In this document: piece by piece, positions 1 to 7,637 of the stretch
How the letters are laid out: every line of letters starts with the position of its first letter
Position numbering within the stretch: position 1 is the stretch's first letter
Assembly (NCBI RefSeq): GCF_000686845.1
Contig: NZ_JMLS01000031.1
Span: 1-64,000, forward strand
DNA length: 64,000 bases
Source of the DNA: Paenibacillus sp. UNC451MF
GTDB taxonomy: Bacteria; Bacillota; Bacilli; Paenibacillales; NBRC-103111
Direction of reading: 5' to 3'
Position numbers and translations under genes: made by a program
Notes under the pieces: generated by a model
The model's input: only the letters and a program-made list of their open reading frames with translations
The model's database searches: none
Told to the model about the DNA's origin: nothing

Positions 1-222
1 CAAGTGCGATTAAACCGGTTGAGTAGATCCGGTAAGCGGCTTTACCAAAAACGAAAAGAAACGATTGAGCGAAGCTTCGCGGACGCTAAACAGCTCCATG
101 GGTTTCGCTATTGCCGTTTGCGGGGGCTTCGAAATGTCACGGAGCAAGCGCTTATGACAGCAGCCGTACAAAACATGAAAAAGATTGCATTCCATCTGGA
201 GCGGAAGGCGAAAGAGGCCTAG
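1..222 (+). mobile_element. C-terminal part of an IS1182-like DDE transposase, cut by the window edge
   Basis: The reading frame is open from base 1 and stops at 222, so only the last 73 or so residues are visible. They contain a stretch around [20 protein letters not shown] followed by a basic alpha-helical tail with [12 protein letters not shown]. This is typical of the end of the catalytic domain in IS1182/IS5-type transposases, where the E of ERSFADAK is the last acidic catalytic residue. A hairpin and a terminator follow directly. Whether the element is complete cannot be judged because its left part lies outside the window. The family name comes from recognition of the motif, not from a search. 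Confidence 0.7.
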
Positions 223-263
223 CCTCCCATCCGGCCTTCTCAAAATAGCCTCTAAATACAGAA

Positions 264-297
264 AGAAACCCAACGTTTTAAAAAAACATGGGTTTCT
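264..297. repeat. Perfect 9-bp inverted repeat after the transposase
   Basis: AGAAACCCA and TGGGTTTCT pair perfectly around a 16-base A/T-rich loop, 40 bases after the transposase stop. It may be part of the insertion sequence end or an RNA hairpin protecting the transposase mRNA. Confidence 0.4.
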
Positions 298-308
298 CTA
301 CAATCTGA

Positions 309-332
309 GAGGGCGAAATGCCCTCTTTTTTT
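309..332 (+). terminator. Rho-independent terminator after the transposase
   Basis: GAGGGC pairs with GCCCTC around GAAAT and is followed by a run of seven T. It lies about 90 bases after the transposase stop. Confidence 0.7.
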
Positions 333-380
333 CATGCTTTTTCCTTCTAGAACCCCAGCCTTTACAAAACTCAAATCGTC

Positions 381-678
381 ATGCAGTATTTAATAAGAAG
401 TATTATTTCCACGCATGGGAGTGTATATCTTTTGGATACTGTACAATTAAAGCTAACCGATTCGACGAATCCCGACTTATTGCAGCTGATCACCCAACTA
501 GATGAAGAGCTATACGCCAAGTATCCAGCGGAAGAAGTATTCATAGTGGACTTTAACGATCAAGCGATCCATGACGTTGATAGCGTTATATGAAAAATGC
601 GGCTATTATCATATCGAGCCATTCGGTGAGTATATTGATTGCCCCAGCAGCATTTGCATGGAAAAGAAGCTGAGGTAG
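381..678 (+). pseudogene. GNAT acetyltransferase pseudogene with an internal deletion
   Basis: Two pieces of one GNAT-type gene are visible in different frames. Frame 3, up to the stop at 593, carries a typical N-terminus (TNPDLLQLITQLDEELYAKY, then PAEEVF). Frame 1, from about 571 to the stop at 678, carries a typical C-terminus (LYEKCGYYHIEPFGEYIDC, then PSSICMEKKL). The middle of the domain, where the acetyl-CoA-binding R/Q-x-x-G-x-G/A loop should lie, is missing, and the join changes frame. An intact member is about 155-165 residues; here only about 100 are left. The product cannot be active. The exact start is unclear, since no good ribosome binding site was seen at 381. Confidence 0.75.
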
Positions 679-716
679 TTCTATACTTCTCCGTCTTGTA
701 AGGAAAGGAACATGAT

Positions 717-1265
717 ATGAACAAAAATGAAGCTAGCAGTATCCATTCAAATGAAATCGGTGATTTGAAAGTATGCAGACTAGAGCACGACGACGTTGAA
801 GACATACTTAAGCTGATGGAGGACGTTGTTTCACGTCTCCCCTCCCGCACTCTCTTCGCCACGGACGATATAGATTACCTCCACGCTCACATCGAAGAAC
901 ATGGAGAAATATACGGCGCGTTTTCCGGTGGACGGCTAGCTGCCTACTCCGTGCTTGCATTCCCCGGTTCCGCTGCCAAAAATTTGGGGCGTGAGTTTGG
1001 AGTTCCGGAGGACGAGCTGCATTTAGTAGCGATTTTTGATGCGACTATCGTTCACGAATCCGTTCGAGGGCGAGGCTTGCAGCGGTATTTCCACCATTTG
1101 CGAGAGCAGCGCGCTCGTGCCCGCGGCTTTCTGTACGTATACTCTACCGTTCATCCCGATAACGAGGCCAGCCGGCGGAATCTCGAAGCAGCCGGCTTCT
1201 CCCTTCAATTTACCCGTCCTATGTACGGAGGACATCCGAGGCACTGTTATGCCAAGCGCCTATAA
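717..1265 (+). CDS. GNAT family N-acetyltransferase
   Basis: A 182-residue protein with a GNAT fold: N-terminal strand-helix (VCRLEHDDVEDILKLME), central strand (DATIVHESV) followed by the acetyl-CoA pyrophosphate-binding loop RGRGLQRYF (about residue 117), and the C-terminal NEASRRNLEAAGF helix and strand that complete the domain. It transfers an acetyl group from acetyl-CoA to an unknown amine. The ATG has GGAAAGGA seven to thirteen bases upstream. It stands alone, convergent with xylA, sharing a bidirectional terminator. It is not obviously related to the decayed GNAT gene just upstream. Family is sure; substrate is not. Confidence 0.85.
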   Translation: MNKNEASSIHSNEIGDLKVCRLEHDDVEDILKLMEDVVSRLPSRTLFATDDIDYLHAHIEEHGEIYGAFSGGRLAAYSVLAFPGSAAKNLGREFGVPEDELHLVAIFDATIVHESVRGRGLQRYFHHLREQRARARGFLYVYSTVHPDNEASRRNLEAAGFSLQFTRPMYGGHPRHCYAKRL

Positions 1266-1274
1266 GAGGTAAAA

Positions 1275-1310
1275 AAAAACGACACAGGCCGTGGGCCTCA
1301 TGTCGTTTTT
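1275..1310. terminator. Bidirectional terminator between the GNAT gene and xylA
   Basis: AAAAACGACA and CAGGCC pair with GGCCT and TGTCGTTTTT around a short GTG loop. A run of A lies on one side and a run of T on the other, so it can serve both convergent genes. Confidence 0.85.
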
Positions 1311-1317
1311 CTTATTT

Positions 1318-2484
1318 TTAGCGTACTCCGAGCAAAATTTCAATAGTAAGCTGATCGAGCTTCTCGTATTTGATGCCTTCCGCACCGATGCCCGCACGGT
1401 CCACTTGATATCCTTTCAACGCTTTCAAGCTCTCAGCGGAGAATTGAATATCGAAGCCAGGCAGATCCAGCTTCTTGCCGTTAATTTCTTGCAACAACGC
1501 TTGAATCTCTTTATCCTCGTTGAATTGTCTTACTTTCTCCTTCAAGATCAAGTAAGTTTTCATATTCCCTTTGGCAAACTCGATAACGCCTTGGCGGTCT
1601 TCCGTACGAAGCGCGTGCGCATCGAAATGCAGCATGCCTTTGTAGTTGTAGTCTTCCAACAGCTTGACGAGGAAGAAAGCTTCCTTGATGCCATCAGAGC
1701 CAAAACGCAAGTCTTGGTCGAAGCGTCCCATCTTCTGATCGTTCAAATCGATATGGAACAGCTTACCTGCATCCAGTGCCTGAGCAACCGCATGATAGAA
1801 GTTCAAGCCAGCCATGCGCTCATGGGCAACCTCAGGGTTAACCCCTACCAGCTCAGGATGATCCAACGTAGTGATTAGACCGAGCATAGCTCCTGTAGTT
1901 GGCATATAGATGTCGGCACGCGGCTCGTTCGGCTTTGCCTCCAGCGCGAATTTGTAGCCGTAGTTTTGCGAAATGCTGTATTCGCACAAATAGTTGATTG
2001 CTTCTCTATAGCGCTTGGTAGCTTCTACTGCATCTTTACCCGCATCGACTTCCGAGCCTTCACGTCCGCCCCACAAAACGAAGGTTTCCGCTCCAAACTC
2101 TTTGCCAAGATCCATCGCTTGCATCGTCTTCTGGATCGCGTAAGCGCGTACACGAGGATCGTTGGATGTAAAGCCGCCATCCTTGAAGATTGGATCAGTG
2201 AACAGACTTACTGTGGCCATAGGTACTTTCAATCCGGTATCTTCCAGAGCGCGACGGAATTCACTTACAATACGGTCTCTTTCCGCAGGTGTAGCGTCAA
2301 TCGGCACGAGATCGTTGTCATGGAAGTTTACGCCATAAGCGCCAAGCTCCGCAAGCATATGTACCGATTCTACCGGGGTAAAGCCTTCCCGTACAGGCAA
2401 TCCGAACGGGTCACGGCCTGAATTGCCTACCGTCCATAGGCCGAATGTAAAACGATCTTCTTTTTTAGGAATAAATGAACTCAT
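1318..2484 (-). CDS. xylA: Xylose isomerase, class I (actinomycete type)
   Basis: Converts D-xylose to D-xylulose (and glucose to fructose) in the cytoplasm, using two divalent metals in a TIM barrel. At 388 residues it has the short class I form known from Streptomyces; the class II form usual in Bacillus is about 440 residues. Recognised segments are [12 protein letters not shown] at the N-terminus, NFHDNDLVP with the catalytic His, VLWGGREG, the metal-binding [24 protein letters not shown] and FHIDLNDQ. The ATG has GGAGGTGCAC just upstream. No xylB or xylR is next to it, so the gene seems to be a single unit. A palindrome 24-38 bases before the start may be an operator. Confidence 0.95.
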   Translation of the reverse strand: MSSFIPKKEDRFTFGLWTVGNSGRDPFGLPVREGFTPVESVHMLAELGAYGVNFHDNDLVPIDATPAERDRIVSEFRRALEDTGLKVPMATVSLFTDPIFKDGGFTSNDPRVRAYAIQKTMQAMDLGKEFGAETFVLWGGREGSEVDAGKDAVEATKRYREAINYLCEYSISQNYGYKFALEAKPNEPRADIYMPTTGAMLGLITTLDHPELVGVNPEVAHERMAGLNFYHAVAQALDAGKLFHIDLNDQKMGRFDQDLRFGSDGIKEAFFLVKLLEDYNYKGMLHFDAHALRTEDRQGVIEFAKGNMKTYLILKEKVRQFNEDKEIQALLQEINGKKLDLPGFDIQFSAESLKALKGYQVDRAGIGAEGIKYEKLDQLTIEILLGVR

Positions 2485-2507
2485 AAGTGCACCTCCGCGC
2501 GTACTTT

Positions 2508-2522
2508 GTTTATTCGATAAAC
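2508..2522. promoter_or_regulatory. Palindrome upstream of xylA, possible operator
   Basis: GTTTAT-TCG-ATAAAC is a perfect 6-bp inverted repeat ending 24 bases before the xylA start codon. Its position fits a repressor site such as a XylR operator, but the sequence was not matched to a known consensus. Confidence 0.35.
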
Positions 2523-2637
2523 TATGTTTCTGAGGATTAGTTTACCACTGATCGGATGAAAATAAAAGACCTGCTGCGGACCTTTTATATATAAATTTTT
2601 TAGCGCATTCATGGGACTGAATTCAAGAAAAAGAAAA

Positions 2638-2689
2638 AGCCGTCTCCCGACGACCTCCAGCCTAGGCACTGAATTCACGGGAAACGACT
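2638..2689 (-). terminator. Terminator after the asparaginase-like gene
   Basis: On the minus strand AGTCGTTTCCCG pairs with CGGGAGACGGCT (12 bp, two G-U pairs) around a 28-base loop and is followed by TTTTTCTTTTTC. It ends the cutC-asparaginase transcript before xylA. Confidence 0.75.
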
Positions 2690-2723
2690 ATTTTTAAGGC
2701 AATCATGTATTTCAACAAAAGGG

Positions 2724-3719
2724 TCACAGCTGGAACACCGCTCTATTCTCCCCTACAATAGTTCCACTGCCATTGGTAAGAATCTTCGGACACAACCTGT
2801 ACAGTTCGTCGATAGTCTGCTTGCGATCATATCCGATCTGCTCCAGAATAGCTGCCACAATCATCGGCCATTTATCTTCGGAGCCATCCATCACCTTAAG
2901 GGCAAACGCAAGCCTCTCCTTACGCAGACCGAAACAGTAGACTCCCTTCGCTCCTCCCTTGGCGACGATATTATCGTCGGAAAGCAGCGTCGAGCAAATC
3001 ATGTCCGTCCCAGCTACCATCTCGAAGTTGCGGTTCATTAATGCCGTTATCTCCTCTACAGCGACCCTTGTCGCCTTATCGCCAATAAGATCGGGGCAAC
3101 CCAGCTTCAAATAGGCTAATGCCAAATGATACAGCGGGATAGCAAACACGGGAAAGCCGCAGCCGTCAACGCCGATATGAATATTTTCCGCAGGATATTC
3201 GGATAGCATAGCCAATGTTTGAACAATCTCCTGCTGTACAGGGTGTTTCGGATCATCGTACCCGCTCAAGCTAAAGCCTCTGCTCTTACAGTAAGCAAGA
3301 ATGCCCAGATGTTTGCCCGAGCAATTATGATACAATCGGCGCTCTGGCTTCCCTTGGGTAACGAGTTCGTTGAGAGCAGCTGTATTTAATGGGTAGGTCG
3401 CATGACAGGCCAGATGTTCCTCAGACAACCCGATTTTGTCCATCATGGATTCCAGAGCCGTAACATGAAAGGGCTCCGAACGGTGCGACGCAGTCATAAT
3501 TGCAAGCTCTTTTTCGGTAAAAGGATAGCGTTGTGCTATGCCATAACGAAAAGACGGAATCGCCTGAATCGGCTTCGCCGCCGAGCGCAAATAGGTCATG
3601 TGATGTGCATTTCCGACTTTGTACCTCACGCTGCCCGATTCATCTACGCCACAAATATGCCCGGCATATTGGCACTCGAGCAGTCCGCCGCGAAGCTCCT
3701 CTACCAGGATCTCGCTCAT
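2724..3719 (-). CDS. Asparaginase family protein (L-asparaginase II type)
   Basis: A 331-residue protein of the asparaginase family found in rhizobia and Firmicutes, unrelated to AnsA/AnsB of E. coli. Visible family segments are SAAKPIQAIP near residue 48, the SHRSEPFH segment, YHNCSGKHLG, GVDGCGFPVFAIP, MVAGTDMICS with the AKGGAKGVYCFG block, and LTNGSGTIVG near the end. It should hydrolyse asparagine or a similar amide in the cytoplasm. The ATG at 3719 has GGGAGGAACC in front; an in-frame start further upstream would overlap cutC. It follows cutC by 19 bases, so the two are probably co-transcribed. The exact substrate is not shown by the sequence. Confidence 0.85.
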   Translation of the reverse strand: MSEILVEELRGGLLECQYAGHICGVDESGSVRYKVGNAHHMTYLRSAAKPIQAIPSFRYGIAQRYPFTEKELAIMTASHRSEPFHVTALESMMDKIGLSEEHLACHATYPLNTAALNELVTQGKPERRLYHNCSGKHLGILAYCKSRGFSLSGYDDPKHPVQQEIVQTLAMLSEYPAENIHIGVDGCGFPVFAIPLYHLALAYLKLGCPDLIGDKATRVAVEEITALMNRNFEMVAGTDMICSTLLSDDNIVAKGGAKGVYCFGLRKERLAFALKVMDGSEDKWPMIVAAILEQIGYDRKQTIDELYRLCPKILTNGSGTIVGENRAVFQL

Positions 3720-3738
3720 ATGGGTTCCTCCCGCTACA

Positions 3739-4434
3739 TTAATTGGAAAAACTCGCAACGATATTCGCCGCTGCGTGCAGTTTGACTGGATCCAGCGGTT
3801 TCCACGGGCTTGAATCCACACGGACACCAGTACCTAAATGGACCTCCGTGACCCCTGATTCAGATATAAAGGAGGCCAGAGATTCAATCTTCAACCCGCT
3901 TCCTGCAAGCAGAGTGATCGATAACTCTTTACAAATCCGATTCATTTGTTGAATCGTCTTTATGGAATCTAGCGCGCTTGGCTTTCCTCCTGATGTCAGT
4001 ATACGCGAAATCGACGAATACTTGCCTATTGTACGGAGCGCCTCTTCTTGATCCCTCACTTCATCTATAGCCCGGTGAAATGTAACGGATACTCCTTTCG
4101 CCTCCGCCAACAGACGCTCCATCGCAGCCTCATCAACTCGACCGCCCGGAGTTAATGCACCGACTACAATACCGGCAGGACCAAGACTACGAATGATGCG
4201 GATATCCGCAAGCATGGTACGTATGTCGTCCTCATCATAGAAAAACGTATTGGCATGCGGGCGGACCATGACATGAACCGGTATAGTAACCGCGGCAAGT
4301 ACCTGTTCGATGAGACCGAAGCTCGGTGTCACCCCGCCCTCTCCTATGCCAGATATCAGCTCGATTCTTCCCGCCCCGTTATTTTGTGCTAATCTCGCAT
4401 CGGCAACACTCGTTGCTATCACTTCCAATATCAT
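3739..4434 (-). CDS. cutC: CutC family protein
   Basis: A 231-residue TIM-barrel protein of the CutC family. Recognised blocks are LEVIATSVADARLAQNNGA at the start, RIELISGIGEGGVTPS, VMVRPHANTFFYDEDD, GIVVGALTPGGRVD, VTFHRAIDEV and RILTSGGKPSA. CutC was first linked to copper tolerance in E. coli, but a direct metal role has been disputed, so the true function is open. The chosen ATG at 4434 has AAGAGGGA nine bases upstream and matches the family N-terminus; the frame stays open 42 codons further but without a conserved sequence. First gene of a likely two-gene operon with the asparaginase gene. Confidence 0.9.
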   Translation of the reverse strand: MILEVIATSVADARLAQNNGAGRIELISGIGEGGVTPSFGLIEQVLAAVTIPVHVMVRPHANTFFYDEDDIRTMLADIRIIRSLGPAGIVVGALTPGGRVDEAAMERLLAEAKGVSVTFHRAIDEVRDQEEALRTIGKYSSISRILTSGGKPSALDSIKTIQQMNRICKELSITLLAGSGLKIESLASFISESGVTEVHLGTGVRVDSSPWKPLDPVKLHAAANIVASFSN

Positions 4435-4688
4435 GAGACATCCCTCTTCCCTTGAGGTCATTTTGTCTTTTCTTATGTAATTGAGCTTATCGTACGCCCG
4501 CATTCTAACATACCCTTGCCCATTTGCATACCCGAAAACAAGGTCATTTATCCTTATCATGTTTCACGCCATTAAACATTGGTTAATGACATGACAAGGT
4601 GTCTCCACCCTGATGTCGAGGTATAAAATGGCCGCTGCCGAGAAATGCTAATGCGGGAAATTGACAACAAAGGGAAAGGAGAACGGCC

Positions 4689-4865
4689 ATGACAAGTCAG
4701 GACATCCGACGAATTCACGAGCTTAACGATGTAAAAACATCCGGCTGGACCGGAGAAGAGCTGCACTATCATCAACGTGTCATGAGTGATTTGTCCCCTT
4801 GGCTAAATGCCCAGGGTACAGCTATGCTGAGTCAAATTATTCAAGAAATCCAAAAGCGGGATTGA
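4689..4865 (+). CDS. Small protein of unknown function, 58 residues
   Basis: The ATG at 4689 follows GGGAAAGGAGAACGGCC, an excellent ribosome binding site. The frame codes for 58 residues beginning MTSQDIRRIHELNDVKTSGW and ending IIQEIQKRD. It is charged, has no membrane segment, signal or cysteine, and looks mostly helical. It lies divergent from cutC and directly before the sodA promoter. I do not recognise the family. The strong start signal and natural composition support a real gene, but short length limits certainty. Confidence 0.6.
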   Translation: MTSQDIRRIHELNDVKTSGWTGEELHYHQRVMSDLSPWLNAQGTAMLSQIIQEIQKRD

Positions 4866-4893
4866 ATACATTCTCACTTTTTATACATACATG

Positions 4894-4922
4894 TTGATTT
4901 TATATCAAAAATAGAGGATAAT
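4894..4922 (+). promoter_or_regulatory. Sigma-A-like promoter of sodA
   Basis: TTGATT and GATAAT are separated by 17 bases; the -10 box ends 43 bases before the sodA start codon. Confidence 0.5.
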
Positions 4923-4965
4923 AAGAAACGGAATAAGAAATTACATATTATTAGGAGGTATAACC

Positions 4966-5580
4966 ATGGCACATCAATTACCAGCACTGCCTTATGCAAA
5001 CAACGCGTTGGAACCGCATATCGACGAGACAACTATGATGATTCACCACGATCGTCATCACAACACTTATGTAACGAACTTGAACGGTGCTTTGGAAGGT
5101 CACCCAGAGCTTCAAGCAAAAAGCATTGAAGATCTGATCGCTGATCTGAACAGCGTACCTGAAGCTATCCGTACTGCTGTTCGCAACAACGGCGGCGGAC
5201 ACGCTAACCACTCCCTGTTCTGGGAAGTTATCGGACCTAACGGCGGCGGCGCTCCAACAGGTAAATTGGCTGATGCCATCAACAACGAATTGGGCGGCTT
5301 CGATAAATTCAAAGAAGATTTCGCTAAAGCCGGCACTACTCGTTTCGGAAGCGGCTGGGCATGGCTTTCCGTTACTCCTCAAGGCAAATTGGTTGTAAGC
5401 AGCACTCCTAACCAAGACAGCCCTATCATGGAAGGCAACACGCCAATCCTTGGTATGGACGTATGGGAGCATGCTTACTACTTGAAATATCAAAACAAAC
5501 GTCCTGACTACATCTCTGCGTTCTGGAATGTTGTTAACTGGGCTGAAGTTGGCAAACGTTACGAAGCTGCAGCAAAATAA
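4966..5580 (+). CDS. sodA: Superoxide dismutase (Mn/Fe type)
   Basis: Cytoplasmic enzyme that converts superoxide to hydrogen peroxide and oxygen. The 204-residue length is normal. The four metal ligands are visible: His27 in MIHHDRHH, the His in [10 protein letters not shown] (about 82), and Asp and His in MDVWEHAYY (about 165 and 169). The NGGGHANH and [14 protein letters not shown] blocks favour the manganese form. The ATG has TAGGAGGT eight bases upstream. It has its own promoter and terminator and is therefore monocistronic. Confidence 0.97.
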   Translation: MAHQLPALPYANNALEPHIDETTMMIHHDRHHNTYVTNLNGALEGHPELQAKSIEDLIADLNSVPEAIRTAVRNNGGGHANHSLFWEVIGPNGGGAPTGKLADAINNELGGFDKFKEDFAKAGTTRFGSGWAWLSVTPQGKLVVSSTPNQDSPIMEGNTPILGMDVWEHAYYLKYQNKRPDYISAFWNVVNWAEVGKRYEAAAK

Positions 5581-5595
5581 GCATTGTACCATTAG

Positions 5596-5621
5596 AGAGA
5601 GGGGCTCTATAGTCCCTCTCT
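5596..5621 (+). terminator. Terminator of sodA
   Basis: AGAGAGGG pairs with CCCTCTCT around a ten-base loop, followed by TTTTTG, 15 bases after the sodA stop. Confidence 0.9.
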
Positions 5622-5778
5622 TTTTGATGTGTTCATGGAATATTCCGTAGCATTTTTTTCCTTGATATGAAATAATGGGAACAACGTTAATCGAAGCCTT
5701 GCGATGAACCATCAGGCATTTATACAGCTTTCCAGCAAGCACAATCAAATAACCGAGTACAAAGGTGGTATTTAGTCG

Positions 5779-6903
5779 ATGAGACTACTCCCTATCTCAA
5801 TGGTGCAACCCGGCATGAGGCTTGGCAAATCCATTGTGTCCGAAGAGGGGCAAACGATGTTGAGTTACCACTCGGAGCTTTCCCAGCCTGATATTCGCAA
5901 ATTAAAGCTGATGGGCTATCAGCAGCTGCATATCGATGATCCTCGAACGGACGATATTCAAATTGCTGATGCGCTGAGCGAGGATACGTCGAGTGCCGTT
6001 CGACATCACTTGATGCCCGCTTTTCAAAGGCTGCAGCAATCCGGAGACTGGAACAGCGGAGACATGCGCTCCTTGTCACAATCAGCGCTCATTAGTATGA
6101 AGCTGATTCTTGACGATTTGCAGGAGCAGCGCAAGCTATCGCCCGAGGATGATACGATCAGGTTAATGTACACCAACAAAAACAGTCTTTCTATCCTTGA
6201 GCAGCTGTGGCAAAACGCCTTGAATGTTTGTGTATATGCCACTCGAATCGGCATTCTCGATGGCTACGGGCAGGACGACCTCTACGCTTTCGGGCTTGGC
6301 GCCATGCTGCACGATATCGGTAACACCCAAGTATCCCCCAAGCTGTTATTAAAAACAGGCCCCCTTACACCGCTCGAATACGAGGAAATTCAAAAGCACA
6401 CAGAGTACGGCTACAAAATAGTCAAAGATGCTCCTGGTATCCCGCTCTTGTCCGCACACTGCACACTTCAGCATCACGAGAAGATTAATGGGAGCGGTTA
6501 TCCTGCCGGCTTAACTCAAGCGGGTATTCATCCTTATGCCCAATGGATAGGTTTGTTGGACGCTTACGATGCTATGACCAATCCGCGTCCTTACCGACCA
6601 GCTTTTCCACCGGAACACGCACTGGAAAATCTTTTCACAAGAGCTGGAACGCTGTATGATAGAGAGAAGGTAGATTCGTTTCGCAGCCGTGCCGCCATTT
6701 ATCCCGTCGGCTTAAGCGTTCGGTTAAGTACAGGACAAATCGGTATCGTATCGAAACGCAACCTCGGCTTGAAACACCGACCGGTCGTCCGCATTCTTAC
6801 CAATGAGCAGGGCCAAGACTTGATGAAGTCTGTGGAAATGGATTTATCCACCCACCCGCACATTAGGATTTACCGCATTGGCGAAGATGCGCTGGTACAT
6901 TAA
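5779..6903 (+). CDS. HD-GYP domain protein, probable c-di-GMP phosphodiesterase
   Basis: A 374-residue cytoplasmic protein. An N-terminal region (1-130) begins MRLLPISMVQPGMRLGKSIV, a segment often found before HD-GYP domains. The HD-GYP domain covers about 150-310 with LHDIGNTQVS (HD pair), HHEKINGSGYPAG (GYP) and LLDAYDAMTN. Such domains hydrolyse cyclic di-GMP and may also act as sensors. The C-terminus adds a small beta-rich tail (VGLSVRLSTGQIG). The Crp/Fnr regulator follows after 24 bases, so both may be one transcript. Catalytic residues look intact; activity is inferred. Confidence 0.85.
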   Translation: MRLLPISMVQPGMRLGKSIVSEEGQTMLSYHSELSQPDIRKLKLMGYQQLHIDDPRTDDIQIADALSEDTSSAVRHHLMPAFQRLQQSGDWNSGDMRSLSQSALISMKLILDDLQEQRKLSPEDDTIRLMYTNKNSLSILEQLWQNALNVCVYATRIGILDGYGQDDLYAFGLGAMLHDIGNTQVSPKLLLKTGPLTPLEYEEIQKHTEYGYKIVKDAPGIPLLSAHCTLQHHEKINGSGYPAGLTQAGIHPYAQWIGLLDAYDAMTNPRPYRPAFPPEHALENLFTRAGTLYDREKVDSFRSRAAIYPVGLSVRLSTGQIGIVSKRNLGLKHRPVVRILTNEQGQDLMKSVEMDLSTHPHIRIYRIGEDALVH

Positions 6904-6927
6904 GTTTGGAAAAGAGATGAGCTTTGA

Positions 6928-7611
6928 ATGCACAATATTGTTCCTTTATTAAAGGAAGTTCCTTTATTTGAAGATCTGACGGTAAGTGAGCTAATGTCCA
7001 TATCGCCTCTCTTTACGGAACGTAAAATAAAGAAAAATACGGTTTTGTTCCATGAAGGCGATCAAGGAAACGAATTTTTCATCATCGAGACGGGTGTCGT
7101 CAAAATTTATCGAATCGATTACACAAAGGAAGTCATCCTTAGCTTATTAAGCGAGGGAGATTATTTCGGGGAAATGTCGCTTATACAGCAAGTTATGACC
7201 CGATCGGCTACGGCAGAGACGTTGGCTCCAACCACGATGTATTCCTTAATGAGATCCGATTTTATCGCTTTTTTGGAGAAGTCACCGAAGCTTTGCCTAA
7301 AGCTGCTTGAAGCCACAATGGAACGGCTGCGCAACGCCAATGATCAAATTGCCAATCTAACCTTCCTGGATGTACGCACACGGACCATCAAAGTCATCTC
7401 CCGGTTAGCTGAGGAGCATGGCATTATGCGTCAGAGTGGGATCTTAATCAATATGAAGCTGACCCACCAGCAGCTGGCCAACCTGGCTGGAACCGTGCGC
7501 GAGTCTGTTACCAAGGTGCTGCAGGAGCTTCAGGATGATCAGATCATCTCAATCGATAAAAAAATGATCTTCATAAAAAAGATGGATGCATTAAAAGAGC
7601 GGATTGTTTAA
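6928..7611 (+). CDS. Crp/Fnr family transcriptional regulator
   Basis: A 227-residue protein with an N-terminal cyclic-nucleotide-binding-type beta barrel (about 10-120; FHEGDQGNEFFII, GDYFGEMSL), a dimerisation helix, and a C-terminal winged helix-turn-helix (about 150-225; KLTHQQLANLAGTVRESVTK). The cluster of N-terminal cysteines of Fnr is absent, so it does not look like an oxygen-sensing 4Fe-4S protein. The loop carries GEMSLI where the cAMP-binding arginine would be further along; the ligand is unknown. Located behind the HD-GYP gene, with 24 bases between them. Confidence 0.9.
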   Translation: MHNIVPLLKEVPLFEDLTVSELMSISPLFTERKIKKNTVLFHEGDQGNEFFIIETGVVKIYRIDYTKEVILSLLSEGDYFGEMSLIQQVMTRSATAETLAPTTMYSLMRSDFIAFLEKSPKLCLKLLEATMERLRNANDQIANLTFLDVRTRTIKVISRLAEEHGIMRQSGILINMKLTHQQLANLAGTVRESVTKVLQELQDDQIISIDKKMIFIKKMDALKERIV

Positions 7612-7623
7612 AACCCGCTCTTT
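7594..7623. terminator. Terminator between the Crp/Fnr gene and mutY
   Basis: AAAGAGCGG pairs with CCGCTCTTT and is followed by T. The left arm lies inside the last codons of the regulator gene. It can act in both directions between convergent genes. Confidence 0.85.
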
Positions 7624-7637
7624 TTGCTTCCTTTCGA

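Noticed and set aside
2481-2678. 65-codon minus-strand frame upstream of xylA
   Set aside because: No ribosome binding site, and it runs through the xylA leader and the terminator of the asparaginase gene.
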